A DNA stretch of 38,855 bases from an uncultured Bacteroidota bacterium (GTDB taxonomy: Bacteria; Bacteroidota; Bacteroidia; Bacteroidales; WCHB1-69): assembly GCA_902774175.1 (NCBI GenBank), contig CACYHG010000019.1:1-38855 (forward strand), in the 5' to 3' direction. Shown piece by piece: positions 7,515 through 14,209 of this stretch; within the stretch, counting starts at the first letter, position 1, and every line of letters starts with the position of its first letter. Position numbers and translations under genes: made by a program. The notes beneath the pieces are model-generated. The model had not been told where the DNA came from. It made no database searches and saw nothing but the letters and a program-made list of their open reading frames with translations.

Positions 7515-8081
7515 ATGTCTTTGCGTGGTTTTATTATAGTCGTCGTTTTATTTATCGGAGTTAATGCAAAAGCTCAGTCTTATCCTTTTGATACCATTGC
7601 TGTAAAATATGAAGTAGTCTCTATAGATAAAGCGAGTAAAGCTTATGTTTCAGCTTTGAATAAAACCATAAGAAAACTGAAAAAAGATTCAAAAGCAAAC
7701 TCGGTGGCTATTTCAAAATATAAAGAAATTAAAAAAAAGTTCAGACAATCAAAGGATTCACAGGATGGATATGTTATAACATTAAAAAATGTTGAAACGG
7801 GTGGATTCTATGACGTGGTAACAATTGAATCAAAAAGCATAAAAGGAGAAAAAATAAAAGAAGGAAGAATTTATGAAATAAAATTGGAAAAGTTTTTTGA
7901 AGAAGATATTGTCCCTCAAATTGGAAAAATCTTTACGGTAACTATTGATGATATTACGATTAGAGTTGTAAGTAAGAGTTGGACATCAAATGTTTATCTG
8001 TCACCGGATTTGAGAGGATTATATATTTGTTCCAAATTAAATTATAATGCTCCCGTAACTTTATCCTACTCTCGCTTGTAA
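7515..8081 (+). CDS. AT-rich small secreted protein of unknown function
   Basis: The 188-residue protein has a signal peptide (LRGFIIVVVLFIGVNAKAQ) and a lysine-rich, mostly beta mature part with no motif I recognise. The gene is much more AT-rich than its neighbours and uses AAA/AAT/TTT codons heavily, suggesting recent transfer or relaxed selection. The start at 7515 fits the -7 box 21 bp upstream. Its last 16 bp overlap the 3' end of the convergent PP-loop gene (8066-8081), with no room for a terminator between them. That also hints at a later insertion or a lost stop. Function unknown. Confidence 0.7.
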   Translation: MSLRGFIIVVVLFIGVNAKAQSYPFDTIAVKYEVVSIDKASKAYVSALNKTIRKLKKDSKANSVAISKYKEIKKKFRQSKDSQDGYVITLKNVETGGFYDVVTIESKSIKGEKIKEGRIYEIKLEKFFEEDIVPQIGKIFTVTIDDITIRVVSKSWTSNVYLSPDLRGLYICSKLNYNAPVTLSYSRL

Positions 8082-9481
8082 CGTTCCATATCTGCAAACA
8101 ACGTTATTCCCAACGCCTTCTTGAGCAGCAGCTCCTCGTCCTCCGGCAGGAAGTGCTGCGGGTCCCAGGCGGTGAGCAGCGGCTGGATGTCCCGTTGCCG
8201 GTAGGATTCGTACAATGCAGTACGTCTGAAACTCGCCAGCAGGGTGGGCAGGCTTTCGTTCCGGCTTTCATATTGGCGGATGATTTCGCATAACGCCATG
8301 CAGACCTCCTCACGGGTGCCCACGCACTCAAATGGTTTGACGGCGGTTTCGCCGCACAGCTCCTTCAGTACCGGCCACAGCGTTTCATCCTCCAGCAAAT
8401 CCTTGCCGAAAATTTCACGCACCTTTTCAGCGGGGAGGAAGGCGGAGAGCATGATGCAGGTGAAGAGGCATTTTGGGCAGTGTCCGCACCAGATGTCCTG
8501 CTTGCTGCCCACATTGCAGCTTCTGAAGACGGGGAGATAGGCTGCGCAGCGCGAAAAGAGCATGGCAATCTGCAGCTCTGAAAGCGGACGCAGGAAACTG
8601 TGGTAGGAAATCTCTTCAGTCAGGTGTCGCGCCACGTACTCCCTGAAATCGGATTCAAATGCTATTGATTTGGAATACTGGTGGTTGACATCGCTCCCTT
8701 GTACGGTAGGCTCGTTCGCGCTCGATTCGTTGGAGAGGGCTATCCGGCTCCTGCCAGCCAGCGTGGCGATTAGCAGGCTGTAGAAGGCCAGCATTGCCGA
8801 GAAGGGGGTATGGCCGTTCAGGTAGCCTTCGGCATTGAGTTCCAGCAGCCTTTTGTCAATAGGACGCTGTATTTCCAGGTATCTGCCGGGAAGTCCGGAA
8901 ATCTCCGCGCAGGCCTTGGTCGCCCCACGCGGGTTGATGATGAATGTCAGCGGGGCTGGCTGCTGCTGTTTGAGCAGCTCCAATGTGACCACCGAATCCT
9001 TGCCGCCCCCGATGGGGATGATGGTGCCTTCCGGATTTCCCGCTTTCAGTTTTGGCAGCCTGCGGTCGGAGGTGCAGCGCAGCCGGACAAAGGATTGCGC
9101 GTCGGTAGCGATGTGATTGATGTAGAAGAATTCGCCTAACCCGTGGTAGTAGAGGTTCTTCCACCAGGCAAGCGCCTCCTCGTCAAGGTGGGCGGCCTCA
9201 ATCCGGATTTCCGGGCAGCAGACGCACTTCCAGTAGCTGATGAGCTCGATCATGCCTATGTGGAACACAAGGTTCTCCAACTCATTCAGGTTGTGTTTCC
9301 TGTAAAAGGCGGCGTAGGCCGGATGGTCAGGGATGCGGATGGTGGGGGAGAAGCGGATCTCCTCATTCACCTCGAAATCAAATTGCAGTTGGAGGCAGTC
9401 CTCCCTCTTCTCCCAATGGTATGCGCGGTAGGTGAACAGAGGATGCGCCTGCCGCAGGCTTTCAAAAATCTTATCGGTCAT
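8066..9481 (-). CDS. PP-loop ATP-pyrophosphatase-type enzyme, candidate MurL (UDP-MurNAc-L-Ala-L-Glu epimerase)
   Basis: The 471-residue protein has a PP-loop: IGGGKDSVVTLELL (residues 157-170), the signature of enzymes that adenylate a substrate and release pyrophosphate. Later come INPRGATKACAEISG (182-196), the conserved NESSANEPTVQGSDVNHQYS block (251-270) and a zinc-like CGHCPKC (332-338). This plan resembles MurL, which with MurD2 in Xanthomonas supplies D-Glu to peptidoglycan by epimerising the L-Glu of UDP-MurNAc-L-Ala-L-Glu. The match is from memory of motif layout and could be another PP-loop branch (QueC- or asparagine-synthase-like). No mur gene is adjacent in the window. The minus-strand gene stands alone and overlaps the convergent AT-rich gene by 16 bp at its 3' end. 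Confidence 0.6.
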   Translation of the reverse strand: MTDKIFESLRQAHPLFTYRAYHWEKREDCLQLQFDFEVNEEIRFSPTIRIPDHPAYAAFYRKHNLNELENLVFHIGMIELISYWKCVCCPEIRIEAAHLDEEALAWWKNLYYHGLGEFFYINHIATDAQSFVRLRCTSDRRLPKLKAGNPEGTIIPIGGGKDSVVTLELLKQQQPAPLTFIINPRGATKACAEISGLPGRYLEIQRPIDKRLLELNAEGYLNGHTPFSAMLAFYSLLIATLAGRSRIALSNESSANEPTVQGSDVNHQYSKSIAFESDFREYVARHLTEEISYHSFLRPLSELQIAMLFSRCAAYLPVFRSCNVGSKQDIWCGHCPKCLFTCIMLSAFLPAEKVREIFGKDLLEDETLWPVLKELCGETAVKPFECVGTREEVCMALCEIIRQYESRNESLPTLLASFRRTALYESYRQRDIQPLLTAWDPQHFLPEDEELLLKKALGITLFADMERYKRE

Positions 9482-9512
9482 TTTGTATGAAATTATCTGC
9501 CGGAACGGATTG

Positions 9513-9549
9513 TTTGTAGAAATGCAGCCAAGGACATCACTCCTACAAA
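9513..9549. repeat. Imperfect inverted repeat upstream of the PP-loop gene
   Basis: TTTGTAG (9513-9519) pairs with CTACAAA (9543-9549) around a 23-nt centre. The outer TTTGTAG sequence is shared with 79-85 near the window start, where it continues into GGGCCG. It may be a decayed copy of the same dispersed intergenic repeat. Confidence 0.35.
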
Positions 9550-9582
9550 TGGAAAGGAAATCTGTTTTAATACGTTGAAATG

Positions 9583-9807
9583 TTAATTATATGGTGTGCG
9601 GAGATGTTCCTGCAATACGGCCTCACTTTGTTCCTTCCCCCAAAGACCTTGGGCTTCAAGTTCTGCCATGCCATCTCCCACTTTGTTGAAAAAGTAGTCG
9701 CAAAGAGCGGATTGGATCTCTTTCATTTCCTCTTCGGTCTTCACATAGGAGAACATCCTGAGCAATTGCATCTGCATGGGGTTGAATACTGTAGTTGTCT
9801 GTTCCAT
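9583..9807 (-). CDS. Small conserved Bacteroidales protein
   Basis: The 74-residue protein is mostly alpha-helical and acidic. It starts MEQTTTVFNPMQMQLLRMFS and ends with EHLRTPYN; the VFNP..Q..LL.MFSY start and the RTPY end are features I associate with a family of small cytoplasmic proteins common in Bacteroidales. No enzymatic motif is present; similar genes are sometimes found next to endonuclease-type genes, so an antitoxin-like role is possible but unproven. Its -7 box is 13 bp upstream, giving a very short 5' leader. Confidence 0.7.
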   Translation of the reverse strand: MEQTTTVFNPMQMQLLRMFSYVKTEEEMKEIQSALCDYFFNKVGDGMAELEAQGLWGKEQSEAVLQEHLRTPYN

Positions 9808-9820
9808 TTCTTTTTGAATG

Positions 9821-9828
9821 CAAAAATA
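9821..9828 (-). promoter_or_regulatory. Bacteroidota -7 box for the small 74-residue protein
   Basis: The minus strand reads TATTTTTG, an exact TAnnTTTG match, with the ATG at 9807 about 14 nt downstream. Confidence 0.65.
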
Positions 9829-9918
9829 CTAATTATTTAATATGTACAACGCAAAAAAGGTTGGAATATTGTGCAACCCATTCAGTGCTGTTATTTTTTT
9901 ATTATTCCTTCACGCCCG

Positions 9919-10983
9919 CTATTTGTAGAACACAATGTGTCCGGGGCAGTTGCCCGCTTCGAAGCGGTGCAACTCACTCCCTTGCCGGTCGAAGCAGTAG
10001 ACGTTTCCGAAGCTGCTGTAGTCCAATGCGTCACAAATCCAGATGGAGCCGTCAGCGGGGCGGATGTTGAGATTGTAGGGGGTGGTGAGCGATGTCTTCT
10101 CAAACAGTGTCTCCATGCGGAAGGCAATGGCGTCGATGCTCTTGCAGGCTAACCATGGGTCGGTGTAGTCGCTGCAGAGCAGGTACACAATGTTATTGTG
10201 GATGTCAAAGTCGCTGACGTTTTCGTCAAAGGTGGCGATAACGCTGTCGGTTTGGGTGTCGATACACTGGATGCAGCTTTTCTCCGTCTTGTAGTTGCCC
10301 CAGGACATCACCCATACATGGTGCGCACTGTCGGCCAACGCCTTGACTGGGTTGATGCGGACCGGAATGGTTTTCAGCACCGTAAGACTATTCATGTCCA
10401 TGACGGAGACCGTTGTGCCGTAGTCGGGGTAGTTCAGGCCGCCCGAGTTGCTCAAATACAGCTTGCCGTCGGAGGCGGCGATGCCGTCGGGGTTCAGGCC
10501 GGCCTTGCCCATCGCCTCCACCTGCAGCAGGGCGGTGTCAATCCGCAGTACTGTGCTGTCGAAGCAGCATACATAGACTTTACCTTCGCAGCTGCATATC
10601 CTGCGCGGTTCGCGGGCAATCCCCATTTCGTTGAACAGCGGAATCTGCCGGATTGATTTGCCGGTGGCGGTGTCAATAACCTCAACTGATGATGAGACGT
10701 TGACCACCACGTACAGTTTGCTGCCGTAAATCTGTATGTCGTTGGCCACATCGCCGAGCCCGCGTCCGTTCTTCTCCGCAAAATAGTCCGTGACGGCCTT
10801 TTTCCGCGTGAGGTCGTATGCTGTGAGACTGGCGTTGTTGGAGTGCCAGTTGCCCTCGTTCATCACTATCACATCCACGGAGAAATCATCGTTTTCCGGT
10901 GTGGGTTTCGGATCCTGGCAGCCGCTGAGGATAGTTATAAATAAAATGTTTACAGCAAGAAGTTTAATGAAATCCTTTTTCAT
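9919..10983 (-). CDS. BtuG-like beta-propeller surface lipoprotein (YncE/DUF5074 type)
   Basis: The 354-residue protein has a lipoprotein signal ending ITILSGC (Cys22) and then repeated propeller blades of the YncE/DUF5074 type: MNEGNWHSNNASLTAYD, RGLGDVANDIQIYGSKLYVV, VEVIDTATGKSIRQIPL, and later DGIAASDGKLYLSNSGG and VSVMDMNSLTVLKTIPV. The opening and the GRGLGDVANDIQ block resemble BtuG, the Bacteroides lipoprotein that binds cobalamin and caps BtuB. Start ATG 10983 gives a normal signal peptide; an upstream ATG at 11007 adds an unlikely extension. The -7 box at 11043-11050 sits next to the stop of the ATPase gene. The TonB receptor lies further upstream on the same strand but is separated by an ATPase gene and the AbiE pair. 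B12 specificity is inference. Confidence 0.65.
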   Translation of the reverse strand: MKKDFIKLLAVNILFITILSGCQDPKPTPENDDFSVDVIVMNEGNWHSNNASLTAYDLTRKKAVTDYFAEKNGRGLGDVANDIQIYGSKLYVVVNVSSSVEVIDTATGKSIRQIPLFNEMGIAREPRRICSCEGKVYVCCFDSTVLRIDTALLQVEAMGKAGLNPDGIAASDGKLYLSNSGGLNYPDYGTTVSVMDMNSLTVLKTIPVRINPVKALADSAHHVWVMSWGNYKTEKSCIQCIDTQTDSVIATFDENVSDFDIHNNIVYLLCSDYTDPWLACKSIDAIAFRMETLFEKTSLTTPYNLNIRPADGSIWICDALDYSSFGNVYCFDRQGSELHRFEAGNCPGHIVFYK

Positions 10984-11042
10984 AAATGTTGTATTATCTA
11001 CATTCAACTCACAAATGCAACTTTGGTTAATATTATTTTTTG

Positions 11043-11050
11043 CAAAAGTA
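11043..11050 (-). promoter_or_regulatory. Bacteroidota -7 box for the BtuG-like gene
   Basis: The minus strand reads TACTTTTG, an exact TAnnTTTG match, immediately past the ATPase stop codon and about 60 bp from the ATG at 10983. The lipoprotein gene therefore has its own promoter rather than depending on the genes now upstream. Confidence 0.6.
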
Positions 11051-12181
11051 TTAAAAATTCAGATATTCGCGGAGCAGCCACAAACGGAAAACCGGATCGG
11101 CAATCAGAACCCTGCCTCCGGATTTCTCAATCAGCTCCCTCCTTATAAGCGCCTCCTGTATCCGGCTGATATTTGATTTCGACCCCAAATTATATTTTTT
11201 CAGAACGCACACAGAGGTGAAATCGCAGGTCTCTCCGGCTGCAAGTGCCTTAAGAAAGTTCATCTGATATGATGACAGCCCCTCCGTCTGCTGCATGAAA
11301 AGAACAGTGTTCTGATCTATCAGCTCATCAATTGCGGCTTCAACGTCAGCATCTTCTATTACAGCATCGCTGTTCAGCATCACATTCCATGCCAACTGTT
11401 GCACATACGAGGATTGGTTGTCCACCGCATCACAAATTTTTGCGATCTGCCCTTCAGAAATGGTCTGCCCGTTCCTTTCAAATTTTTGGCGGATGAAGGG
11501 AATCCAGTCGGAAGTGGCGATTGGCTGAAGAAACCGTATATCTCCAAACTGGTAGAAAGGCATCCGTTTGTCTTGAAACAGATTGGCCAGCATGTGCTTC
11601 TTGCTGCCAAACAGACAATAGGAAACATTCTGCTGTAACTGCCACACACCTCGAATTCTTTTCTGCACCTTCAGCGAATCTGGGAAAGACCCGATCTGTT
11701 GGAATTCATCAATACATATAACAATATGCTTCCCTATCTTATGCGCCATTTTTTCAGGAAGCTGCAGGATTTCTTCAGGCGAATAGTCCTTCGGTGTTAT
11801 GCCCAACGACACTGACATTTCACTGTTGGAATCCACACCGAATGAAATTTTCGGAGTCAGACGTGTCAGAAATTCCTTTATATTGCGCAACATCAGCTCC
11901 CCTTTGCCCGAGGTCTGCCTCAATGTCGCCGACACCAGTTTGTTATAGAAGTCATACTCCGTACGGCAATCGTAAATGTCAAGGCTGACGACAGCCACTT
12001 TACTGGTGTCAACCTGTGACATCACTTTTCTCACCAGCGAAGTCTTACCCATCCGGCGCGGAGATATAAGAATCACATTCTGGCCATTTTCAAAATCAAG
12101 TTTCAATCTGCGTGTCTCTTCCACACGATCAGTAAAGTTCTCACCCTCAACAGCTATGCCATATACAAACGCTTTTTTCAA
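11051..12181 (-). CDS. AAA ATPase (archaeal ATPase/ATPase_2 type) with C-terminal winged helix
   Basis: The 376-residue protein has Walker A SPRRMGKTSLV (Lys46), Walker B HIVICIDEFQQI (Asp158, Glu159) and a STAND/ATPase_2-like fold. A C-terminal domain (about 300-376) reads like a winged helix and ends in DPVFRLWLLREYL, a tail typical of these proteins. They are scattered, often mobile ATPases whose role is usually unknown; some are linked to defence or DNA transactions. It sits between the BtuG-like gene and the AbiE pair, has its own -7 box, and two copies of a CACAA-type palindrome overlap its promoter. It is probably an insertion into the uptake locus. Confidence 0.82.
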   Translation of the reverse strand: MKKAFVYGIAVEGENFTDRVEETRRLKLDFENGQNVILISPRRMGKTSLVRKVMSQVDTSKVAVVSLDIYDCRTEYDFYNKLVSATLRQTSGKGELMLRNIKEFLTRLTPKISFGVDSNSEMSVSLGITPKDYSPEEILQLPEKMAHKIGKHIVICIDEFQQIGSFPDSLKVQKRIRGVWQLQQNVSYCLFGSKKHMLANLFQDKRMPFYQFGDIRFLQPIATSDWIPFIRQKFERNGQTISEGQIAKICDAVDNQSSYVQQLAWNVMLNSDAVIEDADVEAAIDELIDQNTVLFMQQTEGLSSYQMNFLKALAAGETCDFTSVCVLKKYNLGSKSNISRIQEALIRRELIEKSGGRVLIADPVFRLWLLREYLNF

Positions 12182-12182
12182 T

Positions 12183-12197
12183 GTTATTGCGAATAAC
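12183..12197 (-). promoter_or_regulatory. Small inverted repeat in the ATPase mRNA leader
   Basis: GTTATT and AATAAC flank a GCG loop directly before the ATPase start codon, within the transcribed leader predicted from the -7 box at 12211-12218. It could be a weak hairpin near the ribosome site; function unproven. Confidence 0.3.
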
Positions 12198-12210
12198 TTT
12201 GTTCAGAATG

Positions 12211-12218
12211 CAAAAATA
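12211..12218 (-). promoter_or_regulatory. Bacteroidota -7 box for the AAA ATPase gene
   Basis: The minus strand reads TATTTTTG, an exact TAnnTTTG match. An ATTG -33 candidate lies 21 nt further upstream, inside the palindrome at 12238-12249. Confidence 0.65.
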
Positions 12219-12237
12219 ACACTTTTTCCAATAGGTT

Positions 12238-12264
12238 CACAATATTGTGGTCCACAAAATTGTA
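12238..12264. promoter_or_regulatory. Tandem palindromic operator-like sites upstream of the ATPase gene
   Basis: CACAATATTGTG (12238-12249) is a perfect 12-bp palindrome. CACAAAATTGTA (12253-12264) matches it at 10 of 12 positions, 15 bp away. The first overlaps the expected -33 region of the ATPase promoter, so a bound dimer would be expected to block transcription. The regulator is unknown. Confidence 0.5.
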
Positions 12265-12307
12265 AACTTTTATATTTGACTGTTCATCAAATGTTTAAAT
12301 AATATTT

Positions 12308-12405
12308 TTTAAAATGAAACGCTGATTTTTGCCTGAAATTGTCTGCCCGGCATGGGATAGTTCCGGATGACCTCATAGTTTTTGTCGGCGAGGTTCATCG
12401 CCTCC
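12308..12405 (-). repeat. 98-bp direct repeat, copy 1 (remnant of a TonB receptor gene 3' end)
   Basis: Identical to 14112-14209 except for one base (A at 12336 versus G at 14140). On the minus strand it encodes the last residues and stop of a TonB receptor (NLADKNYEVIRNYPMPGR and onwards); the single difference is silent (Phe TTT versus TTC). It abuts the stop codon of the AbiEii gene at 12405. Confidence 0.92.
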
Positions 12406-13202
12406 TACTTCAATAATTTTATAATCAGTTCATCCTGCACCAACTGCCACGCTGACGGCGCGTTATACGCAACGCCAGGTCTTAGAATAAGATCCGTGTC
12501 GGCCAAAAACTCATCGTCCTGCAACTTTCCCTCCATATTTAGCACAAACTCCTTGTATGTGGGCAAATGAGAAGCTGTAAAGCCCAAATAACGCTCATAA
12601 CTTTGCATTACCTTTTCCTTATCCAGCTCTGGCACAGATGTCAGTATATTCCATAAATCAAACAAGTCGCGTCCCTTGCGCCGCTGATACAATGCTCGCA
12701 ACTTGGTTCCGGCCAATTCCTCCAGTTCATATGTCAGCACATCGCACTGATCGCTGTACCAGCTGCTGCTCATTGTAAATGGCACTCGCACCATTGGCAG
12801 CACATTAAAATGCTCCTTGCAATTAATCTCCACCTTCAGGTGTATTTCCCCTGCTTCCATATCCGTTGCCGCCGCTTTGAACACCAGCGTGTTGTTATGT
12901 TTTTTCTGCTTAACCACCGGCTCTCCCAGCCACGCAAGTGCATTCCGCAAATGGTTGATGGTCTCCCGGATGGGTTCTGCCTGAACTTGCACCAAGTCAA
13001 TATCCTCCGAATATCGTGGTTGTGGTTTCAAATAAATCTTACCAAGTGCAGTACCGCCACGAAAAGCCAGATGCTCCGACAAAAAGGCATCACTATAAAT
13101 TGAACAAAGTGCCCGACATATTATCAAGTCTTGTTCCAACTGTACGTTCTGTCCCCAAGGGACTACCTCACTCCACGCTGTTATGTAGGATTCAGGTATC
13201 AT
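12405..13202 (-). CDS. AbiEii-type toxin, nucleotidyltransferase (type IV toxin-antitoxin)
   Basis: The 265-residue protein has the AbiEii/DUF1814 nucleotidyltransferase motifs: FRGGTALGKIYL (Gly49-Gly50), YSEDIDLVQV with Asp67 and Asp69 as likely metal ligands, HLKVEIN (third acidic residue) and KLRALYQRRKGRDLFDLW (about 167-184). Toxins of this family stop growth upon phage infection, reported to act by transferring nucleotides to RNA, and are countered by AbiEi. It overlaps its antitoxin gene by 4 bp (ATGA). The stop codon lies directly on the edge of the 98-bp repeat. All key motifs appear intact. Confidence 0.9.
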   Translation of the reverse strand: MIPESYITAWSEVVPWGQNVQLEQDLIICRALCSIYSDAFLSEHLAFRGGTALGKIYLKPQPRYSEDIDLVQVQAEPIRETINHLRNALAWLGEPVVKQKKHNNTLVFKAAATDMEAGEIHLKVEINCKEHFNVLPMVRVPFTMSSSWYSDQCDVLTYELEELAGTKLRALYQRRKGRDLFDLWNILTSVPELDKEKVMQSYERYLGFTASHLPTYKEFVLNMEGKLQDDEFLADTDLILRPGVAYNAPSAWQLVQDELIIKLLK

Positions 13203-14005
13203 AATTCATCCATTTCTATTTTTTCATTAATCCATATTTTCCATCGTCTGTTCATTTCCGAACCAGTCGCATCTTTTCCGGCCTTCAGAGCAGTCGCCTG
13301 CATCCGCACGCCAGCCTGCTTCAGCAAGCCAAACACCGCTTCAGCGGTTTGCCGCTGTTCCAATACCACCTCCAATATATATCCTAACCGCTGGAAACAT
13401 GCCACGGGAGCAACCTTCAAAAAATCAGGCCTCAAACGCCCAAAATCAGTTTTCTCCACCAATTCTGCCAGCACTGTGGCTGCCCGCGTAATGCTTCCGG
13501 AACGCTCCTGATACGTCACCATGTCCACTGCCGTCAACTCCGGACATGACACATTGATATACCCTGTTCTCGTCTGACGTCGCTCCACATACTCCATCGG
13601 GATTTCCGACCGGTAGTAAAACCTCGTTGAATATTTCTGCGTATTTTTCCCCCGCATTGTTGGCGGCTCCAGCATCACACAGCAGGTCATCGGAACCTGA
13701 TGCGATGCACCATGATAACTTGCCGCACTTAACATGGACACATAATAGCGTCTTCCCAAATGCCGCATCATGTCATCCAAATAGAACGACTGCGGAACGA
13801 CCCCGCGCAGGGCATACTCTTCAGGAATAATCACATAGAACCCTTGGATAGGGATCATAATCCGTCCTTTATTAACTTCACGTGAAAGCGTGGTTGACAT
13901 CACCTTCGGCTTCATCAAAGGGAATGCCATAACCACCTCTTCACGTGTAAAAGTGTATTTTCCGCGTGGCGGTTTTGTGTCTATCCAGTCTGCTATACTG
14001 TCCAT
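13199..14005 (-). CDS. AbiEi-type antitoxin / transcriptional repressor
   Basis: The 268-residue protein has an N-terminal winged-helix region (about 1-65, with YTFTREEVVMAFP and TTLSREVNKGRI) followed by an AbiEi antitoxin-like domain (about 70-200, with YYVSMLSAASYHGA and SCPELTAVDMVTY) and a variable C terminus. AbiEi proteins neutralise AbiEii and repress their own operon by binding inverted repeats. The stop overlaps the AbiEii start by 4 bp. The imperfect inverted repeat at 14028-14068, upstream of the start, is the likely binding site. Confidence 0.88.
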   Translation of the reverse strand: MDSIADWIDTKPPRGKYTFTREEVVMAFPLMKPKVMSTTLSREVNKGRIMIPIQGFYVIIPEEYALRGVVPQSFYLDDMMRHLGRRYYVSMLSAASYHGASHQVPMTCCVMLEPPTMRGKNTQKYSTRFYYRSEIPMEYVERRQTRTGYINVSCPELTAVDMVTYQERSGSITRAATVLAELVEKTDFGRLRPDFLKVAPVACFQRLGYILEVVLEQRQTAEAVFGLLKQAGVRMQATALKAGKDATGSEMNRRWKIWINEKIEMDEL

Positions 14006-14027
14006 TATTCGTCCTGTTATGCTATTT

Positions 14028-14068
14028 CATCTGCGCAAATAAACATTTTTTGTTGATTTTCGCAGATG
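14028..14068 (-). promoter_or_regulatory. Inverted-repeat operator upstream of abiEi
   Basis: CATCTGCGCAAATAAAC (14028-14044) pairs with the reverse complement of 14052-14068 at 15 of 17 positions, around a 7-bp centre. It lies 22-63 bp upstream of the AbiEi start. AbiEi antitoxins are known to bind paired inverted repeats in their own promoter, so this is the best candidate for autorepression. Confidence 0.6.
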
Positions 14069-14111
14069 GAATAACGGAATTCATGCCATAATTATTGTTT
14101 GGAAACGCAAA

Positions 14112-14209
14112 TTTAAAATGAAACGCTGATTTTTGCCTGGAATTGTCTGCCCGGCATGGGATAGTTCCGGATGACCTCATAGTTTTTGTCGGCGAGGTTC
14201 ATCGCCTCC
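14112..14209 (-). repeat. 98-bp direct repeat, copy 2 (3' end of the intact TonB receptor gene)
   Basis: This copy forms the real C-terminal coding part and stop of the TonB receptor gene. Its twin at 12308-12405 differs at one silent position. Homologous recombination between the copies would remove exactly the AbiE pair. Confidence 0.92.

Larger units (their letters stand above)
12405..14111 (-). mobile_element. Candidate AbiE defence cassette bounded by direct repeats
   Basis: The two AbiE genes and their promoter (about 1.7 kb) lie between identical 98-bp repeats of the TonB gene's 3' end, so one repeat plus cassette is an 1804-bp unit. No integrase, transposase or terminal inverted repeat is present, so the mechanism is probably recombination between copies of the receptor's end. 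The intact receptor stays in frame and keeps its natural stop. Confidence 0.55.

Noticed and set aside
11020..12310. Direct repeats bounding the AAA ATPase gene
   Set aside because: Only AT-rich similarity (AATATTATTTTTT-like) is seen on both sides; this is too simple in composition to claim a repeat.
12405..14111. Composite transposon or integron carrying AbiE
   Set aside because: There is no transposase, integrase or terminal inverted repeat; the flanks are copies of a receptor gene end.
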